48,496 nt of DNA. Source: VAZQ01 sp036555745 (GTDB lineage Bacteria > Pseudomonadota > Alphaproteobacteria > Rhizobiales > Xanthobacteraceae). The position numbers were made by a program, and so were the translations under genes. Positions 26,154 through 33,633 of the stretch are shown piece after piece. Position 1 is the stretch's first letter. Each line of letters starts with the position of its first letter. Location: NCBI GenBank assembly GCA_036555745.1, contig DATBKV010000264.1:1-48496 (forward strand), written 5' to 3'. Under the pieces are notes generated by a model. That model searched no databases. It worked only from the letters and a program-made list of their open reading frames with translations, and was not told where the DNA came from.

Positions 26154-26957
26154 TCAATCGCGGGCGGGCCCGGGAAACGGCGCCGAGCTCATGCCCATGA
26201 GCCAATAGGCGGCAAGCCCCACCCATTCGCGCACGGCGGTGTCGGTGCGCCGCAGGCCGTCACCGACGGTGAAGAACGGCCGCCAAACGTCCTCGATGCC
26301 GCGCGTGCGCCAGTCGACCGGATAAGGCTCGACATCGAAGCCGGCCTTGCGGAAGATGCCGATCGCGCGCGGCATGTGGTAGGCGGACGTCACCAGAAGC
26401 CAGCGCTGGCCCGGCTGCGGCCGCGCCAGGTCCTTGGACAGGATCGCGTTCTCGAGCGTGTTGCGCGAACGATCCTCGAGGATGACGCGTCCGCGCGGTA
26501 TGCCGAAGCTCTCGAACACGCGCGCGGCGAATTCGGCCTCGTTGCCCTCCCCGAAGATCAGCGCGCCGCTGCCGCCGGAGAACACGATGCGCGCCCCGGG
26601 ATAGCGCAATGCCAGCTCGGCCGCCACGGTCAGCCGCTCGGCCGACTCGTTGAGCGCGACCTCGTTGCGCGCCGCCGAGATATCGGGCGAGATCGCGCCG
26701 CCGAGCACGACGATGCCATCGGGCGCCCCGTGCGCGTCGGACCAGGGCGGAAAGCGGTCCTCGAGCGGAAGGATCAACATGTTGCCGAGAGGCGAAAGCC
26801 CGAGGATCGCCAGGGCGATCAAGCTCGCGAAGGCGAGCCGCTTCCCGGCCCGCGCAAAGCGCGTCGGCAGCAGCAGGAGGCCGACGATTCCGATCGACAT
26901 GACGAGATTGGACGGGATGGCGAAGAAGCCGAAAATTTTCGAAATGACGAAGAACAT
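26154..26957 (-). CDS. YdcF/ElyC-family membrane protein (DUF218)
   Basis: Product of 267 residues with two N-terminal membrane helices (about 5-30 and 42-62) and a periplasmic-type DUF218 domain: GIVVLGGAI, then RIVFSGGSGAL, a basic EDRSRNTLENA region and LVTSAYHMPRA. These match the ElyC/YdcF family; ElyC in E. coli affects peptidoglycan and undecaprenyl carrier metabolism. It is 28 nt downstream of the rraA-like gene, and the ATG at 26957 begins directly with a membrane helix. Confidence 0.88.
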   Translation of the reverse strand: MFFVISKIFGFFAIPSNLVMSIGIVGLLLLPTRFARAGKRLAFASLIALAILGLSPLGNMLILPLEDRFPPWSDAHGAPDGIVVLGGAISPDISAARNEVALNESAERLTVAAELALRYPGARIVFSGGSGALIFGEGNEAEFAARVFESFGIPRGRVILEDRSRNTLENAILSKDLARPQPGQRWLLVTSAYHMPRAIGIFRKAGFDVEPYPVDWRTRGIEDVWRPFFTVGDGLRRTDTAVREWVGLAAYWLMGMSSAPFPGPARD

Positions 26958-26985
26958 GCGCGCGCTCGCGAGTGCGTCGGTCGGC

Positions 26986-27681
26986 TCAGCGCTTCTTCCA
27001 GGCGGCGTAGCGCGCCTTGGCCTCGTCGTTCATGGGGTAGAGGCCGGGAAGCTTGGCGCCGCGCTCGACCTCCTCGACGATGAAGCTCTCCATGCGCTCG
27101 TGCTCGGCGCCCTCCTCCGCGACGAAGCCGACAAGATCCTGCGGGACCACGACCGCGCCGTCACCGTCGCAGACGATGACGTCTCCCGGAAAGACCGCAC
27201 AGCCGCCGCAGCCGATCGGCTCCTGCCAGCCGACGAAGGTGAGGCCATTGACCGAGGCCGGCGCGGCGGCGCCGGCGCACCACACTGGCAGCCCAGTCGC
27301 GAGCACACCTACCTGGTCGCGGACGGCGCCGTCGGTGACCAAGGCCGCGACGTTGCGGCGCGCCATGCGCATCACCAGGATGTCGCCGAAGATGCCAGCC
27401 GAGGTGATGCCCATGGCGTCGGCAACCGCGATCGCGCCCTCCGGCATATCCTCGATGGCGGCGCGGGTGGAGATCGGCTTGGCCCAGCTTTCCGGGGTGG
27501 CGAGATCCTCGCGCGCCGGCACGAAGCGCAGCGTGAAGGCCGGACCGGCGAGGCGCGCGGCACCGGCGGCGAGCGGCTTCGGTCCGCGCATCCAGCAGCG
27601 GCGGATGCCCTTCTTCAGCAGCATCGTGGTGATGGTCGCGGTGGTGATCGTGCGCAGCGTGTCGTAGAGAGCAGCACTCAT
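26986..27681 (-). CDS. RraA-like family protein
   Basis: Product of 231 residues. The core GIFGDILVMRMARRNVAALV with TDGAVRDQ (about 95-123) is the conserved signature of the RraA / HMG-aldolase-like fold. E. coli RraA (~160 aa) inhibits RNase E, while relatives are class II aldolases or oxaloacetate decarboxylases; the longer chain here, with additional N- and C-terminal helices, fits the Hyphomicrobiales form usually named regulator RraA, and the true activity is uncertain. The ATG at 27681 has AGAGG about 7 nt upstream. Frames further upstream overlap the VUT gene and are not coding. Confidence 0.8.
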   Translation of the reverse strand: MSAALYDTLRTITTATITTMLLKKGIRRCWMRGPKPLAAGAARLAGPAFTLRFVPAREDLATPESWAKPISTRAAIEDMPEGAIAVADAMGITSAGIFGDILVMRMARRNVAALVTDGAVRDQVGVLATGLPVWCAGAAAPASVNGLTFVGWQEPIGCGGCAVFPGDVIVCDGDGAVVVPQDLVGFVAEEGAEHERMESFIVEEVERGAKLPGLYPMNDEAKARYAAWKKR

Positions 27682-27731
27682 CGCAAACCTCTTGGGCAGC
27701 CGATCTCGGCAGGCATGCAAGCAGCGCAGGG

Positions 27732-28298
27732 TCAGGCCGGCACGAGGCCGAGCCGATGGTCGCGCCGGCGCAGCCACGCCACCAACGGAAGCGACAACAA
27801 AACCATCCACGCCTTGCCGACGATCTGTCCCGGCAGGAATTCGAGCGAGCCGAAGGCAAGCCACAGGAACACGATCGAGTCCACAACCAGTCCCACCGCG
27901 CCCGAGGCCGCCACGGCCACGATCAGGCGGCGCCGGGCGAGCGGGGTGTAGACCGCGAGATCGGCGAATTCGGAGAGCAGGAAGGCGGCCAGCGATGCGA
28001 TCACCAGCGCGGGCGGCGCCAAGAGCGCGGACAGCCCCGCGCCCGCGAGGATCGCCAGCGACGAGGCCGCAAGCCCGAGCCGGCGCTGGAGCAGGTCGCG
28101 CAGCACGAGCGCGCTCCCCGCCATGATCACGCCGGAGGGCGCCATCACGCCGGGCGCCACCGGGATCAGGCAGGGTCCGCCCGGCGCGCATGCGGTTCCG
28201 GCATGTCCGATCAGCCAGTTCGCCGCCGGAATCGTGAGCGCAAACAGGACGAGAAAGACCAGCCCCTCGCCCCTGCGCCGGTTGTCGGTCGCCGTCAT
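27732..28298 (-). CDS. VUT-family (YhhQ-like) probable queuosine-precursor transporter
   Basis: Membrane protein of 188 residues. The VUT signature is visible: APSGVIMAGSALVLRDLLQRRLG and FLLSEFADLAVYTPLARRR, then GLVVDSIVFLWLAF. YhhQ in E. coli takes up the queuosine precursors preQ0 and preQ1. The ATG at 28298 overlaps the queC stop as ATGA, so it is coupled to a preQ0 synthase. That context supports a role in salvage or exchange of deazaguanines. The frame continues upstream without family match, so 28298 is the best start. Confidence 0.85.
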   Translation of the reverse strand: MTATDNRRRGEGLVFLVLFALTIPAANWLIGHAGTACAPGGPCLIPVAPGVMAPSGVIMAGSALVLRDLLQRRLGLAASSLAILAGAGLSALLAPPALVIASLAAFLLSEFADLAVYTPLARRRLIVAVAASGAVGLVVDSIVFLWLAFGSLEFLPGQIVGKAWMVLLSLPLVAWLRRRDHRLGLVPA

Positions 28299-29005
28299 CG
28301 CGCGGACTTCCACCTGGCAAAGCCCTCGGCGCGCAGCCGACAGGCCGGGCATTGCCCGCAACCGTAGCCCCAGTCGTGGCGCTGCGAGCGGTCGCCGAAA
28401 TAGCAGGTGTGAGTGTCCTCGACCAGCAGGTCCAGAAACGCGCTCCCGCCGAGATCCTGCGCGAGCGCGAAGGTCGCCGCCTTATCGATCCACATCAGCG
28501 GCGTATGGATCACGAAGCGGCGCTCCATGCCGAGGTTGAGCGCGAGCTGCATCGCCTTGATGGCGTCGTCGCGGCAGTCGGGATAGCCGGAGAAATCGGT
28601 CTCGCACATGCCGGCGACGAGATGCCTGATACTGCGCCGATAGGCGAGCGCGCCGGCGAAGGTCAGGAACACGAGGTTGCGGCCGGGGACGAAGGTCGTG
28701 GGCAGGCCGCTGTCGCCGATTTCGATCGCCAGCTCGCGCGTCAGCGCGGTTTCGGAGATGGCGGCGAGCGCATCGAGGCGCACGAGGTGATCCTCGCGCA
28801 GCCGCTCGGCCCAATCCGCGCGCAGTGCGGTCATGTGCTGGCGCACGCGCGTGCGCGCATCGAGCTCGGCGCGATGGCGCTGCCCGTAGTCGAAGCCGAT
28901 CGTCTCGACCCGCGCGAAACGCGCGAGCGCCCAGGCCAGGCACACGGTCGAATCCTGTCCGCCCGAGAGCAGGACGAGGGCGGCATCCGAATTCGTGGGA
29001 CTCAT
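28295..29005 (-). CDS. queC: 7-cyano-7-deazaguanine (preQ0) synthase
   Basis: Cytosolic enzyme that makes preQ0 from 7-carboxy-7-deazaguanine, ammonia and ATP for queuosine tRNA modification. The 236-residue protein has the PP-loop SGGQDS at 14-19 and the C-terminal zinc cysteines at about 201, 216, 219 and 222 (YGCGQCPAC). The start at 29005 fits the family. Its stop overlaps the start of the transporter gene. No queD, queE or queF is in the window, and I see no preQ1-riboswitch-like leader. Confidence 0.95.
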   Translation of the reverse strand: MSPTNSDAALVLLSGGQDSTVCLAWALARFARVETIGFDYGQRHRAELDARTRVRQHMTALRADWAERLREDHLVRLDALAAISETALTRELAIEIGDSGLPTTFVPGRNLVFLTFAGALAYRRSIRHLVAGMCETDFSGYPDCRDDAIKAMQLALNLGMERRFVIHTPLMWIDKAATFALAQDLGGSAFLDLLVEDTHTCYFGDRSQRHDWGYGCGQCPACRLRAEGFARWKSAR

Positions 29006-29034
29006 AATCGATGCTCTGCGTGATCGTTGTCATG

Positions 29035-29096
29035 CTCGCGAAAGACGTAACTCTCCAGCATCACACTCGCGAGTGATGTAACTCTCCAGCATCACA
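29035..29096. repeat. tandem 31-bp direct repeat
   Basis: Two adjacent units (29035-29065 and 29066-29096). The last 19 bases, GTAACTCTCCAGCATCACA, are identical, and both units start with CTCGCG; differences are limited to the middle six or so bases. It lies just upstream of queC and downstream of the amidase gene. Confidence 0.8.
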
Positions 29097-29105
29097 AACG
29101 TGTCG

Positions 29106-29139
29106 CCCCCGCGAAAGAGGGGGCCCAAATTCCAGAGGC
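29106..29139. repeat. relic of the MITE-like element
   Basis: CCCCCGCGAAAGAGGGGG (29106-29123) followed by AATTCCAGAGGC (29128-29139) matches the left third of the element at 31757-31852, where the same 12-mer stands at 31779-31790. The right end is absent, so this is a truncated copy. Confidence 0.6.
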
Positions 29140-29194
29140 TGCGATGACGGCACCATGTGGCGGAGACGACAGCTGCGCGATTTCCTCACGCTGC

Positions 29195-29989
29195 TTACTT
29201 CGCTTCCTTCGCCGCATGTTTTCCTGGCTCGTAGCCGAGCCTGCGCGCGAGGGTGGCGAGCGCACAGCCTTCGCAGTAGCGGTGGTCCTTATAATCGATC
29301 CAGTTGTGGGCATAGATGTGCTCAGGCGAAATGCGGTAGCGCTCCTGCAGGAACCGCACCAGGAGCAGCCACGCCTGCACCTGCGCACCCGTCGCAGGTG
29401 CGGCGACGTCGGGGTAGTTGCCGACGAATTCCACCCCGATCGAGTTGGTCTTGATCACGCTGTGGTAGGTGTTCGAATTGTCGATGTATTTGTTGTCGTT
29501 GCGGTTGGCGCCGTCGCCATGGGTGGGGATCGCGGTCTCGGCGGTTGACCAGTAGACGGTGCCGTCGGTTTCCACCCAGATCATCACGCCGCGCTTGGTC
29601 GGGTTTTTCGACTGCTGCAGCGCCAGCGCATGCGCGGAGCCCGGCGGGCCTTCGGTTTGATGCACGATGATGTTGCGCCAGCGGCTGGCGTCGGCCGGCG
29701 ATCCGAGCGGATGCAGATAAACGATGGCGAGGCCCGGGATCTGCGGCTCGCCCGCGCTTGTGGCAAGCTCGCGGAAGCCCGCGGGCAATGCCTCCGGATC
29801 CGGGACGGGATTGGCCGCCGGCTCCTCCATGGGCGCTGCCGCCTGCGGGCGCGGGCGCGGCAGGAGGTGCTGAGGCCATGCCGCGCCCGCCGCCACGGTC
29901 GCGATGAGCGCCGCACAGGCGAGCGAGCGACCGCGCCTGCGTATCGCGCGGACGCAGCCGATGCGTATGACGGAAGGGAGAACGCGCAA
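29195..29989 (-). CDS. N-acetylmuramoyl-L-alanine amidase (Amidase_2 fold), exported
   Basis: Peptidoglycan amidase-like protein of 264 residues. An N-terminal signal or anchor (RRRGRSLACAALIATVAAGAAWPQ) leads to a Pro/Ala linker, then the T7-lysozyme-like fold with His110 (IIVHQTEG), the SIGVEFVGNYPD stretch and His228 (IYAHNWIDY). Two cysteines follow (RYCEGC, 239 and 242) that may supply the third zinc ligand or a disulfide. It would cleave the MurNAc-L-Ala bond in the periplasm. Confidence 0.82.
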   Translation of the reverse strand: MRVLPSVIRIGCVRAIRRRGRSLACAALIATVAAGAAWPQHLLPRPRPQAAAPMEEPAANPVPDPEALPAGFRELATSAGEPQIPGLAIVYLHPLGSPADASRWRNIIVHQTEGPPGSAHALALQQSKNPTKRGVMIWVETDGTVYWSTAETAIPTHGDGANRNDNKYIDNSNTYHSVIKTNSIGVEFVGNYPDVAAPATGAQVQAWLLLVRFLQERYRISPEHIYAHNWIDYKDHRYCEGCALATLARRLGYEPGKHAAKEAK

Positions 29990-30014
29990 TGCCCACCTGC
30001 GGGAAAGTCGAAGG

Positions 30015-30857
30015 TCAGTCCCAGTCGGGCGACCCGGAAAAGGCGTAGTCGACGATGCGGCCGTCGCGATGGGCGAGCCGGGCGATCTCCGCCATCTCGC
30101 GCTCGGACAGCACGAAATCGAAGACCGCGAGATTTTCCTTCAGCCGCTCGACCCGGCTGGTGCGCGGGATTACCGCAAGGCCGCGCTGCACCAGAAAGCG
30201 CAGGCTGACCTGGGCGGCGCTCTTGCCGTGCGCCGCCGCGATGCGCCCGAGCACCTTGTCGCGGCCGACGCCGCCGCGGGCGATCGGGCTGTAGGCCACC
30301 ACTAACATTGCGTGCCGGCGACAGGCGGCGATCACCTTCGACTGGTCGATGAACGGATGCACCTCGATCTGGTTGCACACCAGCGGCTCGTCGGCGAGCT
30401 TCACCGCCTCCTCGATCAGGGCCACGGTGAAGTTCGACACCCCGATATGGCGCGCCAGCCCCGCGCGCTTGAGCTTGCACAGTGCGCCAAGCGTCTCACG
30501 CAGGGGAATCTGCGGGTTTGGCCAGTGCAACAGCAACAGATCGACCTGCGCGAGCTCGAGCCGGGAGAGACTTGCCTCGGCGGAGCGCTCGAGCTCGCGC
30601 GGCGCGAAGTGCGACGGCCAGATCTTGGTGGTGACGAACACGTCCTTGCGCGCGACGCCGCTCGCGCGCAACCCCGCGCCGACCTCGCGCTCGTTGTCGT
30701 AGAGCTCGGCGGTGTCGAGGTGGCGATAGCCGAGCCGCAGCGCCTCTTCGACCATGCGCGCGCAGGTGCGTCCGCGCAGGTCCCAGGTGCCGAGACCGAT
30801 CGCCGGGATGCGCGCGCCCTGCGCTTCGAACACAGGAATCGCGGAGGTCGCGGTCAT
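30015..30857 (-). CDS. aldo/keto reductase, copy A
   Basis: NAD(P)H-dependent carbonyl reductase of 280 residues with a complete catalytic tetrad: Asp48 and Tyr53 (LDTAELYDNE), Lys78 (TTKIW) and His111 (LLLLHWPNP). The C-terminal IPRTSRVERLKENLAVFDF binds the cofactor phosphate in this family. It resembles 2,5-diketo-D-gluconate reductase-type AKRs. It lies 18 nt downstream of a paralogue on the same strand. Confidence 0.9.
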   Translation of the reverse strand: MTATSAIPVFEAQGARIPAIGLGTWDLRGRTCARMVEEALRLGYRHLDTAELYDNEREVGAGLRASGVARKDVFVTTKIWPSHFAPRELERSAEASLSRLELAQVDLLLLHWPNPQIPLRETLGALCKLKRAGLARHIGVSNFTVALIEEAVKLADEPLVCNQIEVHPFIDQSKVIAACRRHAMLVVAYSPIARGGVGRDKVLGRIAAAHGKSAAQVSLRFLVQRGLAVIPRTSRVERLKENLAVFDFVLSEREMAEIARLAHRDGRIVDYAFSGSPDWD

Positions 30858-30875
30858 GTGGTCGCCGCCCCCATG

Positions 30876-31709
30876 TCAATCGTCCCACTTCGGGGCGTGC
30901 GGCGGGTTGACCACACGCGCGCCGGCCACTTTGAGCTTGCCGATCTCGGCCATCTGCGCATCGTCGAGCTTGAAATCGAACACCGCCAGGTTGGCGGCGA
31001 GGTGGGCGGGCGTCGCGGTGCGGGGGATCGGCACGATGCCGCGCTGCACGAGGTAGCGCAGCGCGACCTGCGCCGCGCTCTTGCCGCGCGCCGCGCCGAT
31101 GCGCTCGAGCACGGCGTTGCCCGGCACCTTGCCGCGCGCGAGCGGGCAATAGGCGGTCACCGCCATCCCGTAGCCGCGGCAGGCGGCGAGCACCTTGTCC
31201 TGATCGATGAACGGATGCACCTCGATCTGGTTGGTCACCAGCGGCTCGCTCGCGAGCTTGACCGCATCGCGCAGCAGCGCGGTGGTGAAGTTGGCAACCC
31301 CCACGTGGCGGGCGCGTCCGTCGCGCCTGGCCTTGCAGAGAACCCCGAGCGTCTCCGCGAGCGGAACCGCCGGGTTCGGCCAGTGAATGAGCAACAGGTC
31401 GACCCACGGCAATTTCAGCTTGGCGAGGCTGTCATCGAACGAGCGCTGGAAATCGTCGGCGGCGAGCTTGTCGTGATAGACCTTGGTGGTGACGAAGACC
31501 TCCTCGCGCTTGAGCCCGGCGTCCGCGAGCCCCTGCCGCAGTCCTTCCCCCACCTCGGCCTCGTTGCGGTAGCGCTCGGCGGTATCGATGTGGCGGTAGC
31601 CGAGCTTGAGCGCGGTGCGCACCGCGTCGACGCAGACCGCGCCCTGCAGCGTCATGGTGCCAAGGCCGATCGCCGGGATCTTCGCGCCGTTGGCTTCGAC
31701 AACTTCCAT
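30876..31709 (-). CDS. aldo/keto reductase, copy B
   Basis: Paralogue of copy A, 277 residues, with Asp42 and Tyr47 (IDTAERYRNE), Lys76 (TTKVY) and His109 (LLLIHWPNP). Both share long segments such as EVHPFIDQ and GKSAAQV-LR-LVQRG, consistent with an old tandem duplication followed by divergence. The ATG at 31709 has AGGAGG 7 nt upstream. The 16-codon extension upstream has no support. Confidence 0.9.
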   Translation of the reverse strand: MEVVEANGAKIPAIGLGTMTLQGAVCVDAVRTALKLGYRHIDTAERYRNEAEVGEGLRQGLADAGLKREEVFVTTKVYHDKLAADDFQRSFDDSLAKLKLPWVDLLLIHWPNPAVPLAETLGVLCKARRDGRARHVGVANFTTALLRDAVKLASEPLVTNQIEVHPFIDQDKVLAACRGYGMAVTAYCPLARGKVPGNAVLERIGAARGKSAAQVALRYLVQRGIVPIPRTATPAHLAANLAVFDFKLDDAQMAEIGKLKVAGARVVNPPHAPKWDD

Positions 31710-31756
31710 TGTCCTACCTCCTGCGAGTCGTGCCCGATCTCTCTCGACTGTCATCA

Positions 31757-31852
31757 CCCGCGAAGGCGGGTGATCCAGAATTCCAGAGGCAGGCGCCGCT
31801 CATTTCCGATCGACCCCGCCGCGGCGAGTACTGGATGCCCCGCCTACGCGGG
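31757..31852. repeat. MITE-like element with ~24-bp terminal inverted repeats
   Basis: The left end (31757-31780) and the reverse complement of the right end (31829-31852) match at 20 of 24 bases, both reading CCCGCG, A or T, AGGCGGG, then ATCCAG. The left end is itself palindromic (ATCACCCGC/GCGGGTGAT, 31753-31761 and 31766-31774). No coding frame is inside. It lies in the divergent gap between an aldo/keto reductase and the iron-uptake genes. Confidence 0.75.
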
Positions 31853-31890
31853 ATATGCCAACCGGTCTTGTGACCCTCGGGGGCCCCGAG

Positions 31891-31906
31891 ATTAGAACGA
31901 TTCAAT
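31891..31906 (+). promoter_or_regulatory. possible Irr/ICE-like box upstream of the iron-uptake genes
   Basis: ATTAGAA, three bases, then TTCAAT form an imperfect inverted repeat (GAA-N3-TTC core) about 50 bases upstream of the cupredoxin start. It resembles the iron control element bound by Irr in rhizobia, but one half is degenerate. Confidence 0.35.
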
Positions 31907-31954
31907 GCGACAAGGCACTTGCGCCGTCGCGGCCAAAGTCTTTCATATCTCACA

Positions 31955-32302
31955 ATGTCACCGACCGGAAACATGATGCACGCGGGTTTGGTCGCGCTGG
32001 CGTTGATGGCGCTCACTCTGCCGAGCGTCGGCGCGCTGGCTCAGGAATTCAACCTCGTGATCCGCGGCCACAAGTTCGAGCCGGCGGAGATCCGGATTCC
32101 TGCCGGCAAGCGCGTGTCGATCTACGTGAGCAACGAGGATGCGACGCCGGAGGAATTCGACAGCACCGCACTCAAGGTGGAGAAGGTCATCCCCGGCAAG
32201 TCCAGGGGCCTCGTCCGGGTCGGGCCGCTCGATCCCGGCCGCTACGAGTTCATCGGCGAATTCCATGCCGACACCGCCAAGGGCGTGGTGATCGCGGAGT
32301 AG
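31955..32302 (+). CDS. cupredoxin-fold exported protein of an FTR1 iron-uptake pair
   Basis: Product of about 115 residues from the ATG at 31955 (an ATG pair at 31973/31976 is also possible). A signal peptide ends near GALAQ, followed by a small beta-barrel of the Cupredoxin_1 type (FNLVIRGHKFEPAEIRIPAGKR, ending GRYEFIGEFHADTAKG). There is no cysteine in the mature chain, so the classic blue-copper His-Cys-His/Met site is missing. In FtrABCD-type systems a cupredoxin-like protein (FtrB) helps deliver iron to the FTR1 permease; the FTR1 gene follows after 4 nt. Confidence 0.75.
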   Translation: MSPTGNMMHAGLVALALMALTLPSVGALAQEFNLVIRGHKFEPAEIRIPAGKRVSIYVSNEDATPEEFDSTALKVEKVIPGKSRGLVRVGPLDPGRYEFIGEFHADTAKGVVIAE

Positions 32303-32306
32303 CGGG

Positions 32307-33125
32307 ATGCTGGGCTCGCTCATCATCGTCTTTCGCGAAGTGATCGAGGCCGGGCTGATCATCGGCATTGTGCTGGCGGCAACCCGCGGCCTGCCCGGCC
32401 GCGGCGCCTGGGTCAGCATCGGCGTGCTCGCGGGCGCGCTCGGGGCCGGCATCGTCGCCCTGTTCGCGGAAGCCATTACCAATGCCTTCGAAGGCGCGGG
32501 CCAGGAGCTGTTCAATGCCAGCGTGCTCGGCGCCGCCGTGGTGATGCTGATGTGGCACAATGCCTGGATGGCGCGCCATGGCCGCGAGATGGCAGCCGAG
32601 ATGGCCGCCGTCGGCGCCGCGGTCAGCGCCGGCAGCCGGCCGATGACCGCGCTCTCGGTGGTGGTCGGACTTGCGGTGCTGCGCGAAGGCTCGGAGGTCG
32701 TGCTGTTCCTCTACGGCATTCTCGCGGCGGGCACTTCCGGCTCGCTATTGTTCACGGGAGGGCTGCTCGGGCTGGCCGCCGGGGCGGCGTTCACCGCCTT
32801 GACCTATTATGGGTTGCTGAGCATTCCGCCGCGCCACATCTTCGCGGTCACCAGCATCCTGATCGCACTGCTCGCCGCCGGGATGGCGGCGCAGGCCGCG
32901 CAGTATCTCGACGCCGCCGGCCTGATCAGCGTGCTCGGCCGGCGCTTGTGGGACAGCTCGAGCTGGCTGCCGCAGGACGGCATGCTCGGCCGGCTGCTGC
33001 GTACGCTGGTGGGCTACACCGACCGGCCGACCGAGCTGCAGCTCGTCGCCTATCTCGGCACACTCATAGTCATGGCCGCGCTCACCTGGATCGCGGCGCC
33101 GAGACGCACGCCACGCACGGCCTGA
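32307..33125 (+). CDS. FTR1-family high-affinity iron permease
   Basis: Membrane protein of 272 residues with about seven helices. The two iron-binding REXXE motifs of the family are present: REVIE at 10-14 in helix 1 and REGSE at 126-130 in helix 4. FTR1/EfeU permeases take up ferric iron after oxidation of ferrous iron by a partner. Only the cupredoxin-like partner precedes it; no p19/FtrA, FtrD ferredoxin-like, EfeO or EfeB gene is near, so this is a reduced two-gene unit. Confidence 0.9.
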   Translation: MLGSLIIVFREVIEAGLIIGIVLAATRGLPGRGAWVSIGVLAGALGAGIVALFAEAITNAFEGAGQELFNASVLGAAVVMLMWHNAWMARHGREMAAEMAAVGAAVSAGSRPMTALSVVVGLAVLREGSEVVLFLYGILAAGTSGSLLFTGGLLGLAAGAAFTALTYYGLLSIPPRHIFAVTSILIALLAAGMAAQAAQYLDAAGLISVLGRRLWDSSSWLPQDGMLGRLLRTLVGYTDRPTELQLVAYLGTLIVMAALTWIAAPRRTPRTA

Positions 33126-33150
33126 CGCGTCCCGCCCGCAGCCTCTGGGG

Positions 33151-33495
33151 CTATGCTGATTTTGCCTTTCCGCCGTCCGGGCCGAGCACCGCAAACGCCG
33201 CTGCAGGCGCCTTGTCGATCAGCTTGAGCAGCGCGCGCGCGGGACCGCGCGGCGAGCGTTTGCCCTGCTCCCAGTTGCGCACGGTCTCGAGCGGGACCTC
33301 GATGCGGGCGGCGAACTCGGCCTGGGTCAATCCGGTGCGCGCGCGCACGCCGCGGGCGTAGGCGGCATCGGCGGACCCTGCGGGCCGGCGCATCTGCTCC
33401 GCCATCGCCGCAAGGCGGGCCGGCAGCGGCTGCTCGCTGCCATCGGGCAGGATTTCGACGACGCGGCCGTCGGCCTTCAGTCGGACCCGCAGCAT
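33151..33495 (-). CDS. XRE-family helix-turn-helix regulator (orphan)
   Basis: Product of 114 residues. The N-terminal half (LKADGRVVEILPDGSEQPLP) is a small beta segment; the C-terminal half (about 52-95) is a Cro/CI-type helix-turn-helix, RTGLTQAEFAARIEVPLETVRNWEQGKRSP. This architecture occurs in antitoxin-like regulators, but no toxin-sized frame adjoins it on either side. It is convergent with the FTR1 gene. Confidence 0.75.
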   Translation of the reverse strand: MLRVRLKADGRVVEILPDGSEQPLPARLAAMAEQMRRPAGSADAAYARGVRARTGLTQAEFAARIEVPLETVRNWEQGKRSPRGPARALLKLIDKAPAAAFAVLGPDGGKAKSA

Positions 33496-33633
33496 GCGGA
33501 GGGGATACGTGATTCCCGCGCGTCGGCCAAGGAGCTTGCGCCGCGACGGCCCATTGGAGTGGCGGCCATCGACCTAGTCGGCCATTGGCTTCCGGGTCAC
33601 TGACTCATCCGATGCATTGCACCCTCAGCCGCG

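Noticed and set aside
29006..29194. possible preQ1 riboswitch upstream of queC
   Set aside because: No H-type pseudoknot pattern or A-rich tail recognised; the region is filled by repeats.
30312..31895. 527-codon plus-strand frame opposite the aldo/keto reductases
   Set aside because: Antisense shadow of two genes with complete catalytic residues.
33151..33633. toxin-antitoxin module around the XRE regulator
   Set aside because: No toxin-sized coding frame with a credible start adjoins it.
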